The notes below the pieces were generated by a model. It saw only the letters and a list, made by a program, of their open reading frames with translations. It did not search any database and was not told the origin of the DNA. From NCBI GenBank assembly GCA_004017275.1, contig SAKE01000004.1, positions 229,967-293,966 on the forward strand: a DNA stretch of 64,000 bases, written 5' to 3'. This stretch comes from Mesorhizobium sp. Its GTDB lineage: Bacteria; Pseudomonadota; Alphaproteobacteria; Rhizobiales; Rhizobiaceae. A program made the translations under genes and the position numbers. Below are positions 57,204 to 64,000 of this stretch, one piece after another (position 1 is the stretch's first letter; each line of letters begins with the position of its first letter).

Positions 57204-57558
57204 GGCTCTCTTCTGGGGTATCCGTTTACTTGGCGAAGCGCATGCAACCTAAACGCTTTCAACGGCGATTTGTATCGCGCAATGGTGTTTTTTCTCTTGT
57301 CGATGTTCGCCCGTGGCAACTTCAGCGGTGAACTGTTGCGCCGCGGTCATAGGCCAGCCGGAATAACGCCGGCCAGCAGACAACAGTCCGCATCTTCGAG
57401 CGCTCGAAGTCTGGCCACTCACGCAGCGTGTCGGGTCCGAACGCTCCAAAGCCGCCCCGCCTGGCAGGTCCATGCGACCGATTGCGGGCGTGCGGCCATA
57501 AGGTCTACGCGGGCTCGCATGGCTGCCCGCGCCGCTGGCTAAAAAGCTGTACACCATC
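57204..57558. other. Spacer between relaxase and AAA genes
   Basis: About 355 bp with no gene that I can support. It should hold the promoter for the AAA-subtilase pair on the minus strand. A minus-strand frame runs through it but has no family sequence. Confidence 0.45.
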
Positions 57559-59310
57559 TCACGAAACACCAGGTCCGCTCCTTTGCCGGCCGACGGTCCA
57601 TGAAATCCCCTCCCCACTTACGACACCGGAGACCTCCTTGCCCACATGGCGCTCAAGCACCGGCCGCCATGGCACCAGCGTGAACTCGCGCGACTTTTCA
57701 ACGACGGCATATTTTCCGCTGGCAAGCTCGACGGAGCGGCGGAGCGTACCCTCTACTCGTCCTCCGGATCGCGCTTCGGCATAGGGCAGGCCAAGTTCCT
57801 CCGACAGTTGGCCAGCAACACGGTTCAGTTCTCGCTGGCGCAGGATCGAAAGCATGTTGGCTCGATAGACGATCCCATCCTGTTCTTTATGCGCGAGGCC
57901 TTGCGCGATCAGCCACTGCCGCCGGCGAGCTTGCGCCTCTCTCACGTCGCGGCCGAAGCCGGATCCGTGCAAAGGCTCGGGTCTATCGGCAACCAGCTCC
58001 CGGTCGAGCCAGGTGGCGCCGTTGAAGCTGACCTGTCGCTCCAGCGCCATTGAGGAGAGCTTGTCGGCAACGACAGGCTCGGCCCTGGCCCGCTGGCCCT
58101 CATAATTCGCGACGCGATCGAGATGGTCCGGCGCGATGAGCCAGGTGCCGTTCGGCTCTCGCTCGACGCCGCCGGTCGCGCGGCGGATCGCCTCCAGCCG
58201 CCGCACATGCGTTCGCGCAAAGCTCTCGGTGGCGGATGGGTCATGCTTCAGGTGCATATCGACGTCGTAACGGCCGCCATGCGCGGCGGCGATTTCGGCG
58301 ATGGTACGATCGACCTGCCTCGGCTCGGTGTTCCTTGGCGCGACACGCACGATGCAGCCATTAGGCATCGTTTCCATCGCCTCGCCTCTACCGATGTTGA
58401 TCCAATGGCTCTTACCGTCGACGGCGTCGACGATCATGTAATGGCGGTCATTGATCTCGTCGGCCAGTCCACGCGCGACAACGCGACCGACGAGAGACTG
58501 GACGGGCTCGCCGGATCGATCGTGGATCACCCAGTCGGCGGCCCTGCGGGCAAGCCCCTTGCCGGTCAGTTCGCGGTGCATGGTCTTGATGATGTCGCCG
58601 CGTTCGCCGGTGCGGCGCAGCGTGGCTTCGAGCTCATCGTCGAGGCGCCAGGAGCCAGCGCCGACCTCCGCGGCCAGACCCATCCGCTCGAGCTTGCGCA
58701 GCCGTCCCTGGTGCAGCGTCTGGCGAATGGCGTCGGGACCGCCCGGCGAGACCAGGCCGTCATCATCACGCATGCTGAGCAGCCGACGGTCGATGCTGGT
58801 GAAGCGTTCCTGCTCCATTTCCCGGCGCAGGCGAAGCTCAATCTCGCGGTCGGTTCGCGGACCGAGATCGAGGCTGACCAGCTCGGCCGCCCGCTCGCGG
58901 ATGCCAGATGAGATATATTCGCGCGCGATGACCAGGTTCTCGCCACGGTCGTCCCTGCCACGGACGATGATGTGGCTGTGCGGGTGGCCGGTGTTGAAAT
59001 GATCGACCGCGACCCAGTCGAGCTTCGTGCCGAGGTCTTCCTGCATCTGCGCCATGAGCCGCCGCGTCAGCGCCTTGAGGTCGTCGTACTCGATGCCGTC
59101 TTCGGCAGCGACGATGAAGCGGAACTGATGGCGGTCGCCGTCCGCGCGATCGATGAACGCCTTGCCGTCGACGCGGCCGCTGTCGGCGCCGTAGAGCTCG
59201 CCAGGTTCACCTTCGCGGGTGACCCCGTCGCGCTGAAGATAGCGTAGATGGGCACGCGCCCCGTCCGCGCCCTTGCCGGCGAGCTTGACGACCCGCGCCT
59301 TGACGATCAC
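57559..59310 (-). CDS. rlxS: DUF3363 relaxase (RlxS-type), 5' end out of frame with its ATG
   Basis: 583 residues from the GTG at 59310. The relaxase core shows HFNTGHPHSHIIVRGRD (HxH metal-binding motif), YISSGIRERA and an N-terminal KGADGARAHLRYLQRDGV, followed by the DUF3363 half. The reading frame stays open 79 codons further upstream (to 59547) with sequence typical of the family N-terminus (DDEFRPKLGKIGSRG, KRYAGQVRAAIN, FTGSRTGRGG), but has no ATG, GTG or TTG there. The natural ATG at 59546 (MS...) is one base out of frame. Either one base is missing near 59540 or initiation is unusual. The protein should nick oriT and pilot DNA through TraG-Trb. Confidence 0.88.
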   Translation of the reverse strand: MIVKARVVKLAGKGADGARAHLRYLQRDGVTREGEPGELYGADSGRVDGKAFIDRADGDRHQFRFIVAAEDGIEYDDLKALTRRLMAQMQEDLGTKLDWVAVDHFNTGHPHSHIIVRGRDDRGENLVIAREYISSGIRERAAELVSLDLGPRTDREIELRLRREMEQERFTSIDRRLLSMRDDDGLVSPGGPDAIRQTLHQGRLRKLERMGLAAEVGAGSWRLDDELEATLRRTGERGDIIKTMHRELTGKGLARRAADWVIHDRSGEPVQSLVGRVVARGLADEINDRHYMIVDAVDGKSHWINIGRGEAMETMPNGCIVRVAPRNTEPRQVDRTIAEIAAAHGGRYDVDMHLKHDPSATESFARTHVRRLEAIRRATGGVEREPNGTWLIAPDHLDRVANYEGQRARAEPVVADKLSSMALERQVSFNGATWLDRELVADRPEPLHGSGFGRDVREAQARRRQWLIAQGLAHKEQDGIVYRANMLSILRQRELNRVAGQLSEELGLPYAEARSGGRVEGTLRRSVELASGKYAVVEKSREFTLVPWRPVLERHVGKEVSGVVSGEGISWTVGRQRSGPGVS

Positions 59311-59632
59311 CCGGCGCTGGCGGAAGGCGGCATACCGGTCGCGCGATTTCAGCAGTGCGGCGGCCGCCCCGCCGCGCCCTGTCCGGCTTCCTGTGAAGCG
59401 ACCACCGCGTTGCGGCCGGCCGCCAGCCCGGTTGATCGCCGCACGAACCTGGCCGGCATAGCGTTTGCCGGCCTTCGAGCCGCGCGACCCGATTTTGCCG
59501 AGCTTCGGCCTGAACTCGTCATCCTTAATGCGAGCCTCCCAGACATATCAAGCAAAATCAGACACTTACACGTCAAACCCTCTTGGCACCGGCGGCAGCC
59601 TCCCGGAAAAACGATGTGCAGACAAAGATTTA

Positions 59633-59651
59633 ACCGCCTCCTGGAGGCGGT
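59633..59651 (-). terminator. Short perfect hairpin upstream of the relaxase gene
   Basis: ACCGCCTCC-T-GGAGGCGGT forms a 9-bp perfect stem. On the minus strand it is followed by TAAATCTTTG. It lies between the transglycosylase stop and the relaxase start and could be a terminator; an oriT-associated hairpin is a less supported alternative. Confidence 0.45.
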
Positions 59652-59707
59652 ACCTTTATCTTGCCTTCCGCGCCCAGCCCCGCCAGACGCGCCCCCGTCC
59701 GCCATGG

Positions 59708-60391
59708 CTAACGCACCGGCTCCTTCGGCTGCGCGCCGTCCTTGCCGAGCGGCACGAAGAGATCGCCGTTTCGCACGCCTGAGTGAACACCGTCATGAAT
59801 GAAGAACAGCGACCGTCCGAGAGGAGCGATTTGCGCCTTTGGAGCGACAGATTGGCTTTCGAACGCCTCGATGTCGGCCGCCGAAACTCCGGCCGCCTTG
59901 AGTTGGTCGAGGTACTCGACGGTCTCTTCTGGCAGCGGTTTGCCACGCTTCAAATGCTCGTCGTAGCGCTCGGGACCGGCATTGTAGGCGCCAAACAGGC
60001 CAGGAAATCCGAAGCGGTCATACATGGCACTGAGATAGGCCGTGCCGGCCAGGATATTGTCGCGCGGATCGTGGGGGTTAGGCCCAAGGCCGTGTTCGAC
60101 CCGCATCTCTTCATAGGTGCCGGGCATCACCTGCATGAGGCCCATGGCGCCAGCGGGGGAGGTGATGGGGCGGCCGCCGCGCATTGTCTTGCCGCCGCTT
60201 TCGGCAGCCATGACGGCATAGATCCAGGCTTGGGGAATATGGAAGCGCCGGCTTGCTTCCGATACCAACGTCTGCCACTTTCGCAGCTGCGGACTTTGGG
60301 AGATGGCGACCGGCTCAGCGCCGGTCGAGGCGGAACAGGCGCATGGCGCAATGGCGATCATGCCCAACAAGAGGAGGGTCACTCGGTCCAT
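59708..60391 (-). CDS. Conjugation-associated lytic transglycosylase (SLT domain)
   Basis: 227 residues. An N-terminal lipoprotein-like signal (LLLLGMIAIAPCACSAS) is followed by an SLT domain with catalytic Glu in WIYAVMAAESGGKT, SPAGAMGLMQVMPGTYEEM and YLSAMYDRFG, FGAYNAGPERY. Such enzymes open the peptidoglycan for the secretion channel (VirB1 role). It overlaps traF by 13 bp. Confidence 0.92.
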   Translation of the reverse strand: MDRVTLLLLGMIAIAPCACSASTGAEPVAISQSPQLRKWQTLVSEASRRFHIPQAWIYAVMAAESGGKTMRGGRPITSPAGAMGLMQVMPGTYEEMRVEHGLGPNPHDPRDNILAGTAYLSAMYDRFGFPGLFGAYNAGPERYDEHLKRGKPLPEETVEYLDQLKAAGVSAADIEAFESQSVAPKAQIAPLGRSLFFIHDGVHSGVRNGDLFVPLGKDGAQPKEPVR

Positions 60392-60927
60392 AGTGGTACG
60401 AGCCTCCCGATGACATTTTGAGTGGGAACAGGCCCGAAATAGCGGCTGTCGAAGGAGCGGTTTTTGTCGCTGCCGAGCAGGAAAACCTCGTTATCCCCGA
60501 GCGCTCGGCAGCCGTTCCACCATGGCAAAGGTCGGCCTTCGGCGTCGATTTTGAGCCGGCGCGCGACGATGTCGCCGCCGATGATGATGGCGTCATTGAA
60601 GGCGCAGACATTATCGTCCGGCAGCGCTGCAAGACGTTTTGCCAGCGGCACATTGCGAGGCAGATAGCTGCGCTCGGCGGCGAGATACGCCGCGTATTCA
60701 GGCGGGCGCACGAGCACGAGATCGCCACGCGCCAGCGCTCCCGCAGCGATGCGGTAAAGGCCGATCGGCGCGCTGGCCGAGGCGTTCCAGACCAGCCAAG
60801 GGGCGGGCTTTCCCAGCGCCGTGAAGCCCAAAAGACCGAGACCGGCCGCGGCCAAGGCGACCGTCTTACGGGCTCGAACACGCCTCAGGCGGCTGCCGAT
60901 CAGATGGATGGAAGGGCGCCGCCTCAT
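60379..60927 (-). CDS. traF: Conjugal transfer peptidase TraF (S26 family)
   Basis: 182 residues from the ATG at 60927, which overlaps the preceding gene's stop as ATGA. One membrane segment (TVALAAAGLGLLGFTALG) is followed by the S26 serine region NASASAPIGLYRI, then IIGGDIVARRLKID with the candidate lysine, and VFLLGSDKNRSFDSRYFGPV. TraF matures the conjugative pilin; TrbC in this window is the expected substrate. Confidence 0.93.
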   Translation of the reverse strand: MRRRPSIHLIGSRLRRVRARKTVALAAAGLGLLGFTALGKPAPWLVWNASASAPIGLYRIAAGALARGDLVLVRPPEYAAYLAAERSYLPRNVPLAKRLAALPDDNVCAFNDAIIIGGDIVARRLKIDAEGRPLPWWNGCRALGDNEVFLLGSDKNRSFDSRYFGPVPTQNVIGRLVPLWTE

Positions 60928-61193
60928 GAACGGCCTCCCGTGCCGCCCTGGCCGGAACCGGCCTTGCCATCGCCGGCGATGGAGTGCTGCGGGTGTCCTT
61001 TCGACCAATGGTCGAGTTCGTCGATGTGATAGCGGACATAGCGGCCGTGCTTGCGGAATTTCGGGCCGCCGCCCTTGAGCCGCATCTTTTCGAGCGTGCG
61101 CTGGGAGAGCCCGATATAGAAGGCGGCTTGGGCTGTGCTGAGAAACGGGCTGCCCTTTTTCGCGCGGGCCGCGCGTTCGTTTTCGTCGTCCAT
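60924..61193 (-). CDS. Helix-turn-helix (MerR/excisionase-like) protein
   Basis: 89 residues. FLSTAQAAFYIGLSQRTLEKMR is a winged-helix type HTH of the DNA-binding domain 17 class, followed by GGGPKFRKHGRYVRYHIDEL. It precedes traF in many rhizobial elements and could regulate the transfer genes; it might also serve as a directionality factor, for which there is no direct evidence here. Confidence 0.85.
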   Translation of the reverse strand: MDDENERAARAKKGSPFLSTAQAAFYIGLSQRTLEKMRLKGGGPKFRKHGRYVRYHIDELDHWSKGHPQHSIAGDGKAGSGQGGTGGRS

Positions 61194-61329
61194 GATGATC
61201 CTCGTTTCGCTTCGGACAAGCGAGGGCGAGGATGGGCGAGGGAGATCGTCTCGGGGACGGGCGAAGAGTCGGGGGAGAGTTTTCGCCGCCCTTTAGGGCG
61301 GACGGGGTTTGGGTGGAACTCCTGGGAAT

Positions 61330-61361
61330 GAGCCCCGCGCCGGGGCTGCGGCGCGAGGCTC
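61330..61361 (-). terminator. Strong hairpin after the DUF736 gene
   Basis: GAGCCCCGCGCCG (61330-61342) pairs with CGGCGCGAGGCTC (61349-61361) with one mismatch. It begins 14 bp beyond the DUF736 stop on the minus strand. No T run follows, so it is a possible terminator or RNA-protecting hairpin. Confidence 0.5.
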
Positions 61362-61374
61362 TTATCTCGGCCGG

Positions 61375-61698
61375 TCAGTCGGCCGGGTTCCAGATGATGG
61401 CGTAGGTGTCGTGATCGTCCTGGCCGGCGGCTCGGCCGAGATTGGCGTAGAGCTTGCGCGGTCCGAACTCCGGCGCTGCAATCGACAGGCTCACATAATC
61501 CTTGCCGGAAGTCTCGCCGGTGCGGATCCAGCCAGCGCCGACTTCGACCCCTTGCGTAAGCACCCGGAAGTCGGGATGGTTATCGGCGCTCTTGGCCTGG
61601 TTGGGGACGATATCGATGTCGGCGCGGACGCTGAGCGTCTTGAACTGGCCCTTGTAGGCGCCGTTTTCCTGCTTGTTGACGTAACCGATCGCGGTCAT
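61375..61698 (-). CDS. DUF736 family protein
   Basis: 107 residues from the ATG at 61698 (GGAGACTTCGAA upstream). It starts MTAIGYVNKQENGAYKGQFK and ends AGQDDHDTYAIIWNPAD with KLYANLGRAAGQ, a full DUF736. The family is abundant on rhizobial conjugative elements; function unknown. A hairpin follows it. Confidence 0.9.
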   Translation of the reverse strand: MTAIGYVNKQENGAYKGQFKTLSVRADIDIVPNQAKSADNHPDFRVLTQGVEVGAGWIRTGETSGKDYVSLSIAAPEFGPRKLYANLGRAAGQDDHDTYAIIWNPAD

Positions 61699-62300
61699 TT
61701 CGAAGTCTCCTTTTGTGGTTTCGCCGGGGACCATCCCCTGCGATGGCGCACCGTAATGGGCGCGTCAGGACCGCCTGAATCCGACAGGGCCGCAGCGACA
61801 GTGAAGGACCCGAGCGGGCAGCTTTTTTGTGAGCGAAGCGGCGCGAGGAAGCCGCCGCAGGCGGCGGGGAAAAAAGCTGATGGCGCGAGGGTTTCGGGCG
61901 GCCGGACCCGCCCATAGGTCGACAAGCCAGCCGCAGGGATGGTCCTTGGAGAGAGCATGGAGACCGCTCGCCAAGTGCGGTCTGTCAGCCAAGCAGGACG
62001 CCGGGATGAAACGGCCTGCAAAGATGCTGCGCCCTTATGCCGGATCGAGATCGTGCCAGCGGGTCGGGCGCCAGAGCAGACATCCGGCATGGTGCGATCT
62101 ATGAAAGCAGGGCTCGCCAGCGGGAATTTGATACGCGAGGGGGCCAAAGTAAGGCTGGATGAGAAGCCGGTGCTACCTGCAGGTCCAGTGTCATGTGGCG
62201 GCGCTCGGGAAACCGCTACGCAATGTAACGCGCTCTTATGAGGCGAACAGACCGGCCCCAAAACCGATCGACCGGTGGTCGGCGCGAAACGCGTCATGCC
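61699..62300. other. Gene-poor stretch right of the transfer genes
   Basis: About 600 bp without a supported gene. It contains the inverted repeat CAGCTTTTTT (61819-61828) and AAAAAAGCTG (61870-61879) enclosing a GC-rich GCCGCC/GGCGGC hairpin. Open frames here have no family sequence. Confidence 0.45.
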
Positions 62301-62316
62301 TGTCCGAAAGCTGACA
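62301..62316 (+). promoter_or_regulatory. NifA upstream activator sequence 1
   Basis: TGTCCGAAAGCTGACA fits the NifA site TGT-N10-ACA exactly. It lies about 109 bp upstream of the sigma-54 promoter at 62410. Confidence 0.7.
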
Positions 62317-62331
62317 GTGGCAGAAGACGCA

Positions 62332-62347
62332 TGTCGGGTTCCGCACA
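62332..62347 (+). promoter_or_regulatory. NifA upstream activator sequence 2
   Basis: TGTCGGGTTCCGCACA is a second exact TGT-N10-ACA site, 31 bp (about three helical turns) downstream of the first, so both would face the same side of the DNA. Confidence 0.7.
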
Positions 62348-62409
62348 ATTGACCATGCTGGATTTGTGAGGTTTTCAGGGAGAGCCATGCGTTCACTTCC
62401 CAGTGAGCT

Positions 62410-62425
62410 TTGGCACGGCATTTGC
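62410..62425 (+). promoter_or_regulatory. Sigma-54 (RpoN) promoter
   Basis: TTGGCACGGCATTTGC matches the -24/-12 consensus TGGCACG-N4-TTGC without mismatch. With two NifA sites upstream at the usual distance this is a typical symbiotic nitrogen-fixation promoter. It reads toward the truncated gene at 62709 and groESL. Confidence 0.8.
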
Positions 62426-62708
62426 TCTTGATGTGGCAACACGGATCGAAGGTTGACTGCATGCACAAGCGCGAGATGAGCAATGCTCTCCTTTCCTGGA
62501 GGCTTGGCAGCAGATTCGATTTGACGTTGCGAGGAGCTTCAGCCGCTCGCGGCGGAAGTGATCTCAAATCTGAAGGCACCGTTGGGGCCGCAGCCATCAA
62601 ACACATCTTTCTCTTTTTCGCAGCTCGTCTTCAACGCGATGCGGACTTCTTCGCGTCGACGGCGGCCGAAGGTGGAGAAGGGGCTCGACTTGCAAAAAGG
62701 AGTTGTCA

Positions 62709-63056
62709 ATGACGTCTTACGTTCGCACCAACAGCCCGGCGCAGGTGCGCTCACTGTCCACCTTTGGCAAGCATCTGCAAAGGAGCGTGCTGACGGCGAC
62801 GCTGCTTGCCGCGGCTTCGACGGGAAGTGAAGCGCAGCCCTATGTTCGTGCTGACGGCAGCACGACTGACGACTTGGAAGCGGCGCGAGCAAGTTGGCGT
62901 CATGACGCCGAATTCAATGGAAATGTGGGGCTCGCAGCCATCAACGCGGATGCCGCGTATGCGTTGGGTTCCACCGGGGAGGGGGCCAGAGCTCCTCGCC
63001 TGCCCTCGTCCGTCTTGACGAGTGCCCGCTTACAGCCTACCTCACTATCGCGTTAG
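62709..63056 (+). pseudogene. Truncated autotransporter-type subtilase, N-terminal part
   Basis: 115 codons from the ATG at 62709 with AAAGGAG seven bases upstream. A signal-like stretch (LQRSVLTATLLAAASTGSEA) is followed by SWRHDAEFNGNVGLAAINAD and AAYALGSTGEGA, the sequence that directly precedes the catalytic Asp strand in autotransporter subtilases. After STGEG the expected VxVAVxDSG does not appear; the frame continues as unrelated residues to a stop at 63056. The protease and barrel domains are missing. It is the first frame after the NifA-type promoter. Confidence 0.6.
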
Positions 63057-63079
63057 CACTCGTCCATCGCGAGTGCTAA
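63053..63079 (+). promoter_or_regulatory. CIRCE element (HrcA operator)
   Basis: TTAGCACTC-N9-GAGTGCTAA is a perfect CIRCE inverted repeat, 40 bp before the groES start. HrcA binding here represses groESL until heat or misfolding stress. Confidence 0.95.
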
Positions 63080-63118
63080 CAAAAACCCCTCAACAGCGCA
63101 CCAGGGAAAAATCCGAAA

Positions 63119-64000
<882 letters not shown>

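Noticed and set aside
59349..59705. 118-codon minus-strand frame starting MADGGASGG, with an internal MSGRLALRMTSS, as a separate gene upstream of the relaxase
   Set aside because: It overlaps the out-of-frame family N-terminus of the relaxase, is rich in Arg/Ala/Gly and has no independent support.

Overview
The window reads as an alphaproteobacterium of the order Rhizobiales, most likely Mesorhizobium. It is a chromosomal segment running into an integrated symbiosis island. The left 11.4 kb carries the housekeeping order rplU-rpmA-GNAT-obgE-proB-proA-nadD and rsfS-rlmH-envC-ctpA, with an MscS-type channel gene and an endonuclease/phosphatase-family gene on the other strand. This block ends at a tRNA-Ser(CGA) gene (11385-11474). 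A tyrosine recombinase starts 114 bp beyond it, so the tRNA 3' end is the probable left attachment site. No second copy of that tRNA end occurs in the window, so the element continues past 64 kb.

Region by region inside the element: (a) 12.9-18.8 kb is low-density and damaged, with small hypothetical genes, a frameshifted GGDEF-EAL gene, a UbiH-like FAD hydroxylase and fragments. (b) 18.9-29.6 kb is a microaerobic respiration cluster on the minus strand, fixNOQP, fixGHI and ccoS, with fnrN and a divergent hemN. FNR/FixK-type boxes lie upstream of fixN and between fnrN and hemN. (c) 29.9-41.7 kb is a conjugative type IV secretion operon, traG-copG-trbBCDEJLFGI plus a DUF2274 gene. (d) 41.9-57.5 kb is cargo lying between traG and the relaxase gene. 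It holds a very large C48 (Ulp1/SUMO-protease) type III effector gene with a tts box, an S9 peptidase, a relic in which an ent-kaurene synthase fragment is fused to a damaged type 2 IPP isomerase gene, a four-gene ubiquitin-like operon (Ubl, CEHH-type protein, JAB peptidase, ThiF/E1), and a subtilase-AAA ATPase pair whose subtilase is cut by one in-frame stop. (e) 57.6-61.7 kb holds the DNA-processing genes: DUF3363 relaxase, lytic transglycosylase, traF, an HTH protein and DUF736. (f) 62.3-64 kb has two NifA upstream activator sequences and a consensus sigma-54 promoter, a truncated autotransporter-subtilase gene, then a CIRCE element with groES and groEL (cut by the window end).

Taken together this looks like a mobile symbiosis island: high-affinity cbb3 oxidase and heme synthesis for low-oxygen nodules, NifA and TtsI regulatory sites, host-directed effector cargo and its own transfer machinery. 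The most unusual part is the cargo at 50.5-57.2 kb, a compact bacterial ubiquitin-like conjugation operon followed by a protease/AAA pair flanked by an intact and a relic copy of the relaxase 3' end. Several genes here carry single-base lesions (GGDEF-EAL, IPP isomerase, subtilase, relaxase 5' end, groES stop). These are either real decay or sequencing indels and need checking in reads. All assignments come from reading the sequence and from memory of the families; no database search was run.
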